A stretch of 64,000 nucleotides of DNA from Dolomitihabitans soli (GCF_022213955.1 NZ_JAKNTW010000004.1:304840-368839); one strand, 5' to 3'. Positions 44,562-54,095 are shown, counted from the first letter of the stretch. The notes: generated from the sequence alone by a model not told the origin. Made by a program: numbers and translations.

Positions 44562-45501
44562 CAGGCCCTTCCCGCAGCAGTGCCTCCACCTCGGAGGCTG
44601 TTGGCATGGCGTCGGCGCACGCGAGCCGGGCGGCGACGAACGCCCCGGCCGCGTTGGCGAAGCGGATGACCCTGGCGAGGTCCCAGCCCGCCAGCAGCCC
44701 GTGGCACAGGGCGCCGCCGAACGCGTCGCCCGCGCCGAGCCCGTTGACGACCTCGATCGGCAGCGGCGGCGCGACCACGGTCCGCGTCCCGTCGGTGGCC
44801 AGCACGCCGTCGGGGCCCTGCTTCACCACGGCCAGTTCGACGCCGGCCGCGAGCAGCGCCGCCGCCGCCCGCCCGGCGTCGCGGGTGCCGACCGCGGTCT
44901 CGCACTCGTCGAGGTTCCCGACCGCGACGGTGGCGTACGGCAGCGCCCGCCGGACCTGTTCGGCGGCGGCCTGCCGCGACTCCCAGAACATCGGCCGGTA
45001 GTCGAGGTCGAGCACCGTGATGCCGCTTCTGGCGCGGGCCTCCAGGGCGGCCAGCGTCGCGGTCCGGCTGGGCTCCTGACAGAGGCCGGTGCCGGTCACC
45101 CAGAAGATCCCGGTGTCGCGGATCGCGTCGAGATCCAGCTCGGCGGCGCGGATCTGCAGGTCGGGAGCCGTCGGGAACCGGTAGAAGTACAGCGGGAAGT
45201 CGTCGGGCGGGAACACCTCGCAGAAGGTCACCGGAGTCGGCATTCCGGGCACGGCGGTGACGTACCGGTCGTCCACCCCGAAGCCGCGCAGCGCGTCGTG
45301 CAGGAACTCGCCGAACGGGTCGGCGCCCGTCCTGGTGACGACCGCGGCCGCGCGGCCGTGGCGAGCCGCGGCGACGGCCACGTTGGTGGCGCTGCCGCCG
45401 AGATACTTGCCGAAGGTCTTGACCTCGCGGAGCGAGACGCCGATCTCCAGCGGGTAGACGTCGACCCCGATCCTGCCCATGGTCAGCACGTCAAAGGGCA
45501 C
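44554..45501 (-). CDS. iolC: 5-dehydro-2-deoxygluconokinase (PfkB family)
   Basis: A 315-residue ribokinase-family sugar kinase. GRIGVDVYPLEIGVSLREVK and YLGGSATNVAVAAARHG open the fold as in IolC, and NGLGAGDAFGGALCHGLLAG is the PfkB signature with the catalytic Asp. It phosphorylates 2-deoxy-5-keto-D-gluconate at C6. The start is GTG; it overlaps the iolE gene by 11 bases and the aldolase gene by 8, in the middle of the coupled operon. Confidence 0.93.
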   Translation of the reverse strand: MPFDVLTMGRIGVDVYPLEIGVSLREVKTFGKYLGGSATNVAVAAARHGRAAAVVTRTGADPFGEFLHDALRGFGVDDRYVTAVPGMPTPVTFCEVFPPDDFPLYFYRFPTAPDLQIRAAELDLDAIRDTGIFWVTGTGLCQEPSRTATLAALEARARSGITVLDLDYRPMFWESRQAAAEQVRRALPYATVAVGNLDECETAVGTRDAGRAAAALLAAGVELAVVKQGPDGVLATDGTRTVVAPPLPIEVVNGLGAGDAFGGALCHGLLAGWDLARVIRFANAAGAFVAARLACADAMPTASEVEALLREGPDD

Positions 45502-46372
45502 GGGACAGCCATTCGCGGTTGTGCAGCTGGTGGGCGGCGGTCTCGTCCCAGGTCTGCGGGGTGACGGCGGCGCGGTCCTGTTCGATGACGAGCCAGCCGT
45601 CGTAGCCGCCGGCCGCCAGCGCGGCGAGGAAGCCGGTCAGCGCGACGTCGCCCTCGCCGAGCGGGCAGCTCACCTGGGACCACCAGTCCTCCAGGTCGGT
45701 GTTCCCGGCGGCCTTCGCCTCGGCGACGACGGCGTGCCTGACGTCCTTGACGTGGACGTGGTTGATCCGGTCGGCGTACTTGGCGGCGTACTCGGCCGGT
45801 TCGGCGCCGCCGAGCGCGAAGTGGCCGCTGTCCAGGCAGAGCCCGACGTCGGTCAGCTCCAGCAGCGTGTCGATCTCCTGCGCCTGCTCGACGTAGGTGG
45901 CGTAGTGCGGGTGGAAGGTGGGGGTCACGCCGTACGATCTGACGACCTCGCAGGCGGCGGCGATCCGCTCGGCGGCGCGCTGCCATCCGGCGCGGTCCAG
46001 GCCGCGTTCGCCGGGGGCCCGCCACGGGTCGGCGCGCAGGGCGTCATCGCCCTCGTCGGCGAGCACCGCCCTGGCGTCGGGGTTGCCGGAGGCGCGCAGT
46101 TCTTCGAGCGTGTGCCGCATCCCGGCGAGGTCGGCGGCCATCGCCTCGTCGGAGAGCGAGAGATGCAGCGGCACGTAGGCGGCCACGACGGTCAGGCCGT
46201 TGTCGGCGAAGACGCGGGCGGTCTCCTCAGGGGTGCCGAAGAACCCGGGCGGGCCGAGCTCACTGCCGGTGTATCCGGCGGCGGCCATGGCGGTGAGCAG
46301 TTCGGCGGGCGGGAGGTCGATGGTCGAGTGTCCGTGGACGCCGTAACTGCAGGGGGCCGATGCGATCTTCAA
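45491..46372 (-). CDS. iolE: Inosose dehydratase-like TIM-barrel protein
   Basis: A 293-residue sugar-isomerase/epimerase-fold protein that in this setting should dehydrate 2-keto-myo-inositol. KIASAPCSYGVHG begins the barrel, and metal ligands are expected in VTPTFHPHYATYVE, VGLCLDSGHFALGG, INHVHVKDVRH and WLVIEQD. The start is TTG with GGAGGAGAATCCCG upstream, in a TTGA overlap with the dehydrogenase gene. Place in the operon supports IolE; some family members are inosose isomerases (IolI/IolH-like), so the exact step is not certain. Confidence 0.82.
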   Translation of the reverse strand: MKIASAPCSYGVHGHSTIDLPPAELLTAMAAAGYTGSELGPPGFFGTPEETARVFADNGLTVVAAYVPLHLSLSDEAMAADLAGMRHTLEELRASGNPDARAVLADEGDDALRADPWRAPGERGLDRAGWQRAAERIAAACEVVRSYGVTPTFHPHYATYVEQAQEIDTLLELTDVGLCLDSGHFALGGAEPAEYAAKYADRINHVHVKDVRHAVVAEAKAAGNTDLEDWWSQVSCPLGEGDVALTGFLAALAAGGYDGWLVIEQDRAAVTPQTWDETAAHQLHNREWLSRAL

Positions 46373-47493
46373 CGGGATTCTCCTCCGGACTTCACGCCGT
46401 GCGCCTGCGCCAGCACCGACGCGAGCTGTTGCAGCGCGGCGATGTCGTAGGCCGCGCCGGCGGCGGTGGACAGGACGGGCGCGCCCTCGGTGACCGAGGC
46501 GTGGAAGGCGAGCAGTTCGTGCACGAAGCCGGTGCGGTGCTCCGAGAGCAGCCGGGTGGTGGCCCGCTCGCCGCCCTGCACCGTCTCGACGGTCAGTTCG
46601 GCGCGGGCGTCGCGCAGGTAGGGGCCCGGCATGCGCAGGTAGAGCCGCCCGGCCGAGCCGAACACCGCGATCTCCTCGCCGTACTCGGGGTGGTCGGGCA
46701 GCCAGTTCCACGACAGCGAGAGCTGGCTCGCGCCGAGGGTGCCGAGCGCCTGGAGCTGCGGCGGCTCGGTGAGCCTGACGCCGGCCCGGAGGTCTCCCGC
46801 CTGGGCGTGCGCGATGGTCAGCGGCTGCTCGCCGAACAGGGCGCGCAGCACCGACAGCTCGTGCACGACCGACCCCTGGAGCACGTCGGTGTAGATCGAC
46901 ATGAACGGTTCGCCGATGTCGCCGAGTGCCTCGGCCGCCCTGTCCCGTTCGCTCGCGACGGCGGCCTGGATCGCGGCGGGGTCGGCGTCGCCGTGCCTGA
47001 CCTGACGGGCGTGCGCGAACTGCGGCTCGTCGTCCGGGTGCAGGACGGTGACCCGGACCAGCCGGGGGGCGCCGATGTTCGCCAGTTCGGCGCGGGCCCT
47101 CGCCATGATCGGGTCGTACATCTTCATGTAGCCGACCTGCAGCACCAGGCCCTTCGCGGCGGCCAGTTCGCCCAGCGCCGCGGCCTCGGCCACGGTGTGC
47201 GCCAGCGGCTTCTCCGCCAGCACGTGCTTGCCCGCCGACAACGCCCGGTGCGCCAGGGCGGCGTGGGTGCCGGGGGTGAGGATGAGGACGGCGTCCACCT
47301 CGGGGTCGGCGAACACCTCGGCGGCGTCGGCGGAGTGCCTGACCGCGCCGCCGTACTCGGCGGCGACCTGCGCGGCGAGCGCGGACGACAGGTCGCACAC
47401 GTGGGTCACCTGGTAGGACTCACGCAGCGTCTGGAGATTCTGCAGGTGTACGGCCTGCGCGATGAGCCCGAGGCCGATGATGCCGAGACGCAA
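46369..47493 (-). CDS. Gfo/Idh/MocA-family dehydrogenase
   Basis: A 374-residue NAD(P)-dependent sugar or inositol dehydrogenase. LRLGIIGLGLIAQAVHL is the dinucleotide fold, HVLAEKPLAHTVAEA carries the catalytic-site Lys of the EKP motif, and LVLQVGYMKMYDPIMARA follows. The C-terminal domain has DVLQGSVVHELSVLRALFG. It is not a textbook IolG (length, GYMKMYD segment), so it may act on an inositol isomer or derivative rather than myo-inositol itself. The start is TTG, with no strong ribosome site. It follows the ABC ATPase by 32 bases and overlaps iolE. Confidence 0.83.
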   Translation of the reverse strand: MRLGIIGLGLIAQAVHLQNLQTLRESYQVTHVCDLSSALAAQVAAEYGGAVRHSADAAEVFADPEVDAVLILTPGTHAALAHRALSAGKHVLAEKPLAHTVAEAAALGELAAAKGLVLQVGYMKMYDPIMARARAELANIGAPRLVRVTVLHPDDEPQFAHARQVRHGDADPAAIQAAVASERDRAAEALGDIGEPFMSIYTDVLQGSVVHELSVLRALFGEQPLTIAHAQAGDLRAGVRLTEPPQLQALGTLGASQLSLSWNWLPDHPEYGEEIAVFGSAGRLYLRMPGPYLRDARAELTVETVQGGERATTRLLSEHRTGFVHELLAFHASVTEGAPVLSTAAGAAYDIAALQQLASVLAQAHGVKSGGESR

Positions 47494-47525
47494 TGGATGA
47501 CTTCTCTCTGTTACGCGAGGGGACG

Positions 47526-48581
47526 TCAGGCGACGCCCGTGTCCTTGACGATGACGGTGTGACGGTCGGCGGTCAGGCCCACGACGGAGCCGGTGGTCAG
47601 GGGACGCCGGTGCTCGAAGCAGAGCCGCTGGCCGCCGGGAAGCTCGGCGACCGACTCGCGGGTGCTGCCCTGGAAGCTGCTGTGCACCACCCGCCCGGTG
47701 AACTGAGCCTGCCCACCGTCGACGATGCTCATGTCTTCCGGGCGCAGCGCGACGGTCACCGGCCGGCCCGCCTCGCCGAGCGGGCCGCCGAACTCCACGG
47801 TTCCCAGGCCGTCGAGGTCGAGCCCGCCGCCCGGCGCGACGGTGCCCGCGAGGAGGGTGACGCTGCCGACGAAGGAGGCCACGAAGGTCGTCTCCGGCCG
47901 TTCGTAGATCTCCTCGGGGGTGCCGACCTGCTCGACCCTGCCGCCGTTCATCACCGCGACGACGTCGGAGATCTCCAGCGCCTCGTCCTGGTCGTGGGTC
48001 ACGTAGATCGCGGTGATCCCGGTCTCCTGCTGGATCCTGCGGATCTCCCTGCGCATCTCGACGCGCAGCTTGGCGTCCAGGTTGGACAGCGGCTCGTCCA
48101 TCAGCAGCACGTCGGGTTCCAGCGCCAGGGCGCGGGCCAGCGCGACCCGCTGCTGCTGGCCGCCGGAGAGCTGGCCGGGGTGGCGGTTCTCCCTGCCGGT
48201 GAGGCCGACCATGGCCAGGCCGTGGGCGACCTTCGCCTTGACGTCGTCCTTGGGGAGTTTGCGGAGGCGCAGGCCGTACGCGACGTTCTCCTCGACGGTC
48301 ATGTGCGGCCACAGGGCGTAGCTCTGGAAGACGAATCCGATGCGCCGCTTCCAGACGGGCACCTTGGCGATGTCCTTCTCGCCGAACCGGATGCCGCCGT
48401 CGTCGGCCGTCTCGAAGCCGGCGATGATCCGCAGCAGTGTGGTCTTCCCGCACCCCGAGGCTCCGAGCAGCGTGGCGAGCTGCCCGGCGGGCACGTGCAG
48501 ATCTACCGACTCCAACGCGCTGACCGGCCCGAACGACTTCGAGATGCCGTCCACGCGGATGTCGAGGCTGGTGGATTTCAT
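47526..48581 (-). CDS. ABC transporter ATPase, Fbp/Pot/Phn type
   Basis: A 351-residue ATPase. Walker A is GASGCGKTTLLRII, the Q-loop lies in IGFVFQSYALWPHMTVEENV, the signature is LSGGQQQRVALARAL, Walker B is PDVLLMDEPLSNLDAK, and the switch His is in YVTHDQDEALEIS. A C-terminal TOBE-like regulatory region (residues 245-350) follows, as in PotA, FbpC and PhnT. It powers the fused permease encoded 14 bases upstream. Its place before the inositol genes implies import of an inositol-related solute rather than iron or polyamine. Confidence 0.92.
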   Translation of the reverse strand: MKSTSLDIRVDGISKSFGPVSALESVDLHVPAGQLATLLGASGCGKTTLLRIIAGFETADDGGIRFGEKDIAKVPVWKRRIGFVFQSYALWPHMTVEENVAYGLRLRKLPKDDVKAKVAHGLAMVGLTGRENRHPGQLSGGQQQRVALARALALEPDVLLMDEPLSNLDAKLRVEMRREIRRIQQETGITAIYVTHDQDEALEISDVVAVMNGGRVEQVGTPEEIYERPETTFVASFVGSVTLLAGTVAPGGGLDLDGLGTVEFGGPLGEAGRPVTVALRPEDMSIVDGGQAQFTGRVVHSSFQGSTRESVAELPGGQRLCFEHRRPLTTGSVVGLTADRHTVIVKDTGVA

Positions 48582-48595
48582 GGTGGGGCTCCGGA

Positions 48596-50305
48596 TCAGA
48601 AGGACAGGGTCCTGTATTTGCGGCGAAGCAGGTACAGCGGGATGTAGATCGACACCATCAGCACCGTCGTCATGGCCGAGGCGACGCCGAAGGGGCTGCC
48701 CGGCTGCATGGCGTTGGTGAAGATGACCACGGTCATGGTCACCCAGGGAACGGCGTAGAGCATGACGGTCGCCGACAGCTCCGTGATCATCTGCAGGAAG
48801 CCGACCGTGCCGCCCGAGATCACCGCCGGCCGGATGATCGGGATCACGATGTCGCGGAAGCTGCGGCGCGGCGCGGCCCCGACGCTCATCGCGGCCTCCT
48901 CCAGCGAGGGGTGCACCTGCCCGAGCGCCGTCTCGATCGACTTCATGACGTACGGCAGGCGCCTGATGAAGTAGGCGACCACCAGGATCAGGGCCGTGCC
49001 GGTGAGGATCACCGGCAGGTGGTTGAAGGCCAGGATGAACCCGATCGCGAACACCGTGCCGGGCAGGATGTAGGGCACCATCACCAGGTTGTTCAGCAGC
49101 GGGGCCGAGATCCTGAACTTCTTGCGCGCCACGATGTAGGCCACCACCACGCCCATCACGAGCGCCAGCAGGCAGGCGATCCCGGCGAAGACGAAGCTGA
49201 GCACGATCGGCTGGAGGGAGTCCGCCAGCAGGGTGCTGTAGTTCTCCATGGTCGGCTCCCACTGCAGGATGCCCGACTGCCAGCGCAGGAAGCTGGTGCC
49301 GACGACCACGATGTGCGGGACGAAGGAGATCAGCAGCGTGATCCAGATGCCGGCCAGCACGAACGCCCGGGGCACGGGCCGCAGCTCTCGCAGGGGCTGG
49401 ACCTTGCTGCCCGTCACGGCGAAGGACCGCCTGGACACGATCCTGCGCTGCACGACGAGCGCCGCCGCCGAGACGAGCACCATCATCACGCTGGCCGCCG
49501 CCGCCGTGCCGGTGCTGGTCTGCACCTCGGACAGGAAGTTCTGGTAGACCACCACGGGCAGCATCTGGAAGCCGCCGCCGATCAGCATGGGGGTGCCGAA
49601 GTCGGCGAAGATCCGCATCGAGGCCAGGTACAACCCGGTCGCGATGGCCGGTACGGCCAGCGGCAGCGTGAGCTTCCAGTGGGTGCGCAGCGGGCGCGAC
49701 CCGACGGACGCGGCGGCCTCCTCCAGTGCCGGGTCCACCGCGCGGAACGCGTCGTACACCATCAGGAAGATCAGCGCGAAGGTGAACCAGACGCCGACCC
49801 AGATGATGCCGCCGACGCCGAGGATCGTGTCGAAGGGCAGCGGGATCCCCGCCTCCTTCGCCCCCTTGGTGATGATCCCGCCGCTGCCGAGGAGCAGCAG
49901 CCACGCGTAGGCGCCGAGGAACGGCGGCGAGGTGGTGGCCATCGTGAGCATGGTGAGGATGCCCTCGCGGCCCGGGATGCGGTACCTCGCCATGACGAAC
50001 GCGAACGGCACCGCGATCAGCGCGGCGCCGATCCCGACGGCCACGCTGACGACGACGCTGTGCACCAGCGGGGTGGTGAAGGTGTCGTCGCCGACGAAGG
50101 CGACGAAGCGGGCCAGGGTGAACGCGCCGTCGTCGCTCGTGAACGCCGACCTGACGATCCAGAGCTGCGGGTAGACGATGAAGATCAGCAGGATGAGCAG
50201 GGCGAAGAGGGCGGCGAGCCGCCAGGGGTCACGCCACGACCGGGACCGCGCGGCCTTGACGGCCGCCGTCCTGCCCGGTCGTGGCGGCGCTTCGGTCACC
50301 GTCAT
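48596..50305 (-). CDS. Fused two-domain ABC permease, Fbp/Afu type
   Basis: A 569-residue permease made of two permease modules joined head to tail, each with about six membrane segments and its own EAA loop: EEAAASVGSRPLRTHWKLTL in the first half and EEAAMSVGAAPRRSFRDIVI in the second. This layout is typical of FbpB, AfuB and PhnU-like transporters and unlike the usual inositol CUT2 or MFS importers. The start ATG overlaps the binding-protein stop by one base (TGATG). Confidence 0.92.
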   Translation of the reverse strand: MTVTEAPPRPGRTAAVKAARSRSWRDPWRLAALFALLILLIFIVYPQLWIVRSAFTSDDGAFTLARFVAFVGDDTFTTPLVHSVVVSVAVGIGAALIAVPFAFVMARYRIPGREGILTMLTMATTSPPFLGAYAWLLLLGSGGIITKGAKEAGIPLPFDTILGVGGIIWVGVWFTFALIFLMVYDAFRAVDPALEEAAASVGSRPLRTHWKLTLPLAVPAIATGLYLASMRIFADFGTPMLIGGGFQMLPVVVYQNFLSEVQTSTGTAAAASVMMVLVSAAALVVQRRIVSRRSFAVTGSKVQPLRELRPVPRAFVLAGIWITLLISFVPHIVVVGTSFLRWQSGILQWEPTMENYSTLLADSLQPIVLSFVFAGIACLLALVMGVVVAYIVARKKFRISAPLLNNLVMVPYILPGTVFAIGFILAFNHLPVILTGTALILVVAYFIRRLPYVMKSIETALGQVHPSLEEAAMSVGAAPRRSFRDIVIPIIRPAVISGGTVGFLQMITELSATVMLYAVPWVTMTVVIFTNAMQPGSPFGVASAMTTVLMVSIYIPLYLLRRKYRTLSF

Positions 50306-51318
50306 CAGCGGGCGCTCTTCACGGCCGCGTCGAACTTGTCGAGGATCTCGTCCTTGTCGCCGGCCGCCCAGGTCTCGTCGATCTCGGCGCGCTTGAGCTG
50401 CTCGACGGGCGGCAGCCCCAGGGGCGCGGTGACGTCCGTGCGGGACGAGCGGCGCTGGACCTTGTCCACCATGACCTGCTGCGCCTCCTTCGACATCAGG
50501 AAGTCGACGAAGGTCTTGGCGGCGGCCTCGTTCTTGGCGCCCTTGATGATGCCGGCCGACCCGATCTGGCTGGACACGCCGTCGGCCGGGTAGATCAGCT
50601 TCAGCTTGACGCCGGCCGCGACCCACTTGGCGCCGAGGTCCTCGTTGATGAAGGAGGTGCCGACCTCGCCGTCCTTGACGAGGTTGAACATCGCGGTCGA
50701 GCCGTCGAGCATCCGCGCGTTGGCGGCGAACTTCGTGACGTAGTCCCAGTCGTGCAGCGTGACCATGGTGGTGAGCAGGCTGTAGGACGTGCCCGAGGAC
50801 TTCGGCGTGGCGAACGCGATCTTCCCGCCGGCCCAGCCGGGCCGGACCAGGTCCTCGAAGGTCTTGGGGTGCTTGGACTCGTCGGGGAACTTCTCGGTGT
50901 TGACGGCGATCGCCTGGAAGAGCAGGTCCGTCGCGTGCCAGATGTGCTTGGGGTCCTTCGCGGCGGTCGCCGCGTCGTTCGGCAGTTCGGCGGCGGCGAG
51001 CAGGTCGGCGTTCGAGGAGTAGATCTCCGACGAGCCGCCCCAGATGACGTCGCCCAGCGGCCGGTCCTTCTCCGCCCTGACCCGTGCGAACGCCTCACCG
51101 GTCCCCGGCAGGGCGATCTTGGTCACCACGATGTCCGGGTGACTCTTCTTGAACTCCGCGAGGATGGGGTCGGTCACCTCGGGACCGCTGACGGAGTAGA
51201 GCGTCAGGGACTTGCCGTCGCCCTTGCCGGAACCGCTGGCGTTGTTGGTCAGCACGCCGGAGCAGGTGGACAGGCTGACGGCGAGCAGGCCGACACTCAG
51301 AACCTTCAAATAGCGCAT
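50305..51318 (-). CDS. Extracellular solute-binding lipoprotein, Fbp/Afu type
   Basis: A 337-residue binding protein with a lipoprotein signal (MRYLKVLSVGLLAVSLSTCS, lipobox LSTC). The mature part has the class of fold used by iron, phosphonate and hexose-phosphate binding proteins: LTLYSVSGPEVTDPILAEF, GDVIWGGSSEIYSSNADLLA, GKIAFATPKSSGTSYSLLTT and GIIKGAKNEAAAKTFVDFLM. The Tyr residues that bind iron in FbpA are not evident, which argues for an organic ligand. The start is chosen for AGGAGA at 9 bases; in-frame sequence upstream is not signal-like. Confidence 0.9.
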   Translation of the reverse strand: MRYLKVLSVGLLAVSLSTCSGVLTNNASGSGKGDGKSLTLYSVSGPEVTDPILAEFKKSHPDIVVTKIALPGTGEAFARVRAEKDRPLGDVIWGGSSEIYSSNADLLAAAELPNDAATAAKDPKHIWHATDLLFQAIAVNTEKFPDESKHPKTFEDLVRPGWAGGKIAFATPKSSGTSYSLLTTMVTLHDWDYVTKFAANARMLDGSTAMFNLVKDGEVGTSFINEDLGAKWVAAGVKLKLIYPADGVSSQIGSAGIIKGAKNEAAAKTFVDFLMSKEAQQVMVDKVQRRSSRTDVTAPLGLPPVEQLKRAEIDETWAAGDKDEILDKFDAAVKSAR

Positions 51319-51366
51319 CAGAGACTTCTCCTGAAGGAAATCGGGGGGATTGGCACGATCCAGCAC

Positions 51367-52767
51367 CTAGCTGGGCCGTACCCACACCGGGTTGCCCGCG
51401 GCGCGTAGCGAGCCGTGGTCCCGAAGGCAGCTCGCCCAGAACTGGGGATCATGACGACCCGGATCCGCGTGCACCTCGACCCGGTAGTAGCCGGGGGCGG
51501 TGATCCGGTCGGCGAGGGTCAGCCGCTGCCACTCCCCGGGCTTCTCCTCGACCGGGAGCACGGCCTGGAGCAGGCCGTCGCGGATGACGAACAGCACGAC
51601 GGGTTCCTCCGCGCGCACGTCCGCCTCCAGCAGCACCTCGCCGCCCGGCACGCTGACCGTGGCGCCCATGGGCGCGCCGTGGACGCGCATGTCGAGGTCG
51701 GCGCCGCGGCGGAGCCACACCCGGCCGGCCCGCAGGCCCTCGACGATGCCGCGTTCGGTGCCCTCCTCGGCGTGCACCACGGTGATCGCCTGGCCGAGCG
51801 CCTGTCCCGGGTCGTGCGGGTCGTGGCAGTCGCTGCCGGCCACGCCGATCACCCGGTGGCCGGCGGTCAGCAGCCGGTCCCACAGGCCGACCTGGGCGTC
51901 GTTGTTGGAGCCCTGCTGGAGGTGGAAGACCTCGATCAGGTCCACGTCCCGCCAGTCGGTCTCGAACCGCCGCCACGACTGGTCGCCGCTGAAGGCGTGG
52001 TTGACGCACACCAGCCCGCCCTGCGCGTGCACGTCGGCGGCGACGTCGGTCATGGTGTGACCGGGCCGGTCGACGTAGGTGTCCACCCACCGGCTGAGCC
52101 CGTGCAGGTTCGCGTGGCCCCGGTGGCTGGTCAGCTCCATGGAGTGCAGGAGCACGATCCCGTCGTCCTCGTGGTCCGGCAGGTCCTGCCAGTGGCTCGC
52201 GGTGAAGTGGTCGGTCACCGCGAGGAAGTCGAGGCCCGCGGCGCGGGCGGCGGCGACGAGGTCTCCGACGGGCCTGCGCCCGTCGGAGTGGATCGAGTGG
52301 CTGTGCAGCTCACCCCGGTACCAGCCGGGGCCGCCCGTGGGCTCGGCGGGCACCGGCCCGATCTCCCTCGCGGGCCCGCCCGGCGTGCCGGTGCCCCGCG
52401 TGGCGGTCACCGTGAGCCGGTACGGCGCGGGCAGCTTGTGCCGGTCGAGGTCGAGGCGGACGGTCCAGCGGCCCGCGGGGATCGGCCCGGGCACGCAGCC
52501 GGGGGTGGCGGTGGCCGTACCGATCCCGATGGTCAGGCGGCGAGGGCCGGGCCCGCCGGGGCACTGGACGTGGCCGCGGAAGGTGCCGTCCGGCTCCAGC
52601 AGCACGGCGTAGATCTGGACGACGTCCATGATCTTGTCGTACTCCAGCACGAGCTCGATCTCCGCGCAGCCCTCCGGCACGTCCATCGGGTAGTGGAGAT
52701 AGTGCAGATCGGGGTCTGGCGCGGGCAGGCTCGCATCGACGGTGAGCAGATCGGTACCACCGGACAT
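51367..52767 (-). CDS. CehA/McbA-type PHP-domain metallohydrolase
   Basis: About 466 residues. The N-terminal third (to about 145) looks like a beta-sandwich. The PHP domain has GELHSHSIHSDG (metal His/His/Asp), DFLAVTDHFTASHW, LVCVNHAFSGDQSW and VIGVAGSDCHDPHD, so the metal cluster is complete. PHP proteins hydrolyse phosphate esters or carbamates. No signal peptide is present, so it acts in the cytoplasm. ATGs at 52776 and 52767 compete; GAGAGGG is better spaced to the second. It is the first gene of the operon, 48 bases before the binding-protein gene, and would free the imported substrate from its phosphate. Confidence 0.87.
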   Translation of the reverse strand: MSGGTDLLTVDASLPAPDPDLHYLHYPMDVPEGCAEIELVLEYDKIMDVVQIYAVLLEPDGTFRGHVQCPGGPGPRRLTIGIGTATATPGCVPGPIPAGRWTVRLDLDRHKLPAPYRLTVTATRGTGTPGGPAREIGPVPAEPTGGPGWYRGELHSHSIHSDGRRPVGDLVAAARAAGLDFLAVTDHFTASHWQDLPDHEDDGIVLLHSMELTSHRGHANLHGLSRWVDTYVDRPGHTMTDVAADVHAQGGLVCVNHAFSGDQSWRRFETDWRDVDLIEVFHLQQGSNNDAQVGLWDRLLTAGHRVIGVAGSDCHDPHDPGQALGQAITVVHAEEGTERGIVEGLRAGRVWLRRGADLDMRVHGAPMGATVSVPGGEVLLEADVRAEEPVVLFVIRDGLLQAVLPVEEKPGEWQRLTLADRITAPGYYRVEVHADPGRHDPQFWASCLRDHGSLRAAGNPVWVRPS

Positions 52768-52962
52768 CAGGCGCATACCCTCTCTTACAGGGACGAGTGG
52801 CTACAGAGACGCACTCGGGGCGGTTTGTCGCCGTATGCACGATTTCTACTGGCAGACGGGCGGTCGTGTCAAACTTTGTTAAGACATTAGGTGGATCTGT
52901 TGTATGGTCGCTGATTGATATAGACCTCTGACGACCAGGCTAAACGCGGCCGGAGACTGCAA

Positions 52963-53892
52963 TTGCACCCTTTTGATCACGATGTTCTGCTGGGAATCGA
53001 CGTCGGTGGCACCAAGGTTCTCGGCGCTCTCGTGCACCGCGACGGCACGGTCCGCGAGACGTGGTCACTGCCCAGCAGGGACGAACGCGGCGCCGATCCG
53101 GGCTCGGAGGTCACGCTGCGGGTCGCGGCGGAACTGGCCGCCCGCGCCGGAGCCGCCGGGCTGACGATCACCGCCGTGGGCGCGGGGTTCCCCGAGTACA
53201 TCAGCGCGGGCAGGCTGACCAGTGACGAGGTGGTGGCCTGGCGCGAGCAGCCGGGAGACCTGCTCGCCCGGCTGCTGCCGGGGATACCGGTGGTGATCGA
53301 GTCCGACGTGCGCTGCGGAGCGCTCGCCGAGGCCCGGCTCGGCGCCGGCGCCGGCCTCCGGTCGGTCCTCTACATCTCCTGGGGCACGGGACTCTCGCAC
53401 ACCCTCGTCCTCGACGGCGTCTGCGTCGCCGGCCGCCGCGGCGAGGCCATCGCGCTCGGCGAGCTGGGCGTGCCCTCCGTCGTGGACCCCGGCTGGCGGG
53501 GGAACCTGGAGCGGTACGCCTCCGGGCAGGGCATGGCCGAGCGCTACACCGCCGCCACCGGCGTCCCCGTGGCGGGAGCCAGGGAACTGCCCGGCGACTC
53601 CACCGCGCGGGCCGTCGCCGACAGCGCGGGCCGCGCCCTCGGCACGGTCGCCGACTGGCTCGTCTCGCTGCTCGACCCCGACCTCGTCGTGCTCGGCGGC
53701 GGCCTCGGCACCAGCGGAGCCGAGGTCACCCGGACCGCCGCCCGCCGGTTCGCCGAACTCACCGCCCGCCGCCCGCTCGGACCACGGATGGTCACCGCCA
53801 CCCTCGGCCCCGACGCCGGCGTGATCGGCGCCGCCCTCGCCACCCAGGCCCCCGCCGCCCCAGCGCCCGACGCCCGCTCCCCCACCACCTAG
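52963..53892 (+). CDS. ROK-family protein lacking the zinc cysteines
   Basis: A 309-residue sugar-kinase-fold protein without a DNA-binding domain. LLGIDVGGTKVLGALVHRDG is the ATP phosphate motif, IESDVRCGALAEARLGAGAG contains the catalytic-type Asp, and YISWGTGLSHTLVLDG and LVVLGGGLGTSGAEV follow. The zinc motif normal for ROK kinases (CxCGxxGCxE) is absent: here it reads DPGWRGNLERYASG. The start is TTG with CCGGAG seven bases away. It is divergent from the PHP/ABC/iol operon and may be a sugar kinase or a sensor for the same substrate. The 186-base gap before it has an AT-rich patch, TTTGTTAAGACATTAG, the likely promoter area. Confidence 0.8.
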   Translation: MHPFDHDVLLGIDVGGTKVLGALVHRDGTVRETWSLPSRDERGADPGSEVTLRVAAELAARAGAAGLTITAVGAGFPEYISAGRLTSDEVVAWREQPGDLLARLLPGIPVVIESDVRCGALAEARLGAGAGLRSVLYISWGTGLSHTLVLDGVCVAGRRGEAIALGELGVPSVVDPGWRGNLERYASGQGMAERYTAATGVPVAGARELPGDSTARAVADSAGRALGTVADWLVSLLDPDLVVLGGGLGTSGAEVTRTAARRFAELTARRPLGPRMVTATLGPDAGVIGAALATQAPAAPAPDARSPTT

Positions 53893-54023
53893 ATCGCGTC
53901 CACCAGGTTCCGCCCGCTCGGTCCCCATCCCCTGAGCCCTCACCACCTCGATCGCGTCCACCAAGTTCCGCCCGCTCGGTCCCCATCCCACCGAGCCCTC
54001 ACCACCCCGATCGCATCCACCCC
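53883..54023. repeat. About 2.4 tandem copies of a 58-59-bp repeat
   Basis: Units at 53883-53940, 53941-53999 and 54000-54023 (partial) begin CACCACCTAGATCGCGTCCA and differ slightly. The first overlaps the last codons and stop of the ROK gene, so the repeat arose by duplication of that gene's end. It fills the gap to the next gene. Confidence 0.8.
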
Positions 54024-54095
54024 AGAGCACGCCCACCCGGGTCCGGTGACGGGAACTCGTCCACGGTGCCCGGCCACGCGGAAGGAAGGCTCGCC

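Noticed and set aside
48911..50593. 560-codon plus-strand frame opposite the ABC permease
   Set aside because: Asp/Glu/His/Arg/Gln-rich translation with no membrane or catalytic motif, antisense to a permease with two EAA loops.
47526..51318. Iron or polyamine importer as the role of the ABC genes
   Set aside because: The family resemblance allows it, but the genes are embedded between a PHP hydrolase and iol genes with coupled spacing, and iron-binding Tyr residues are not evident in the binding protein.
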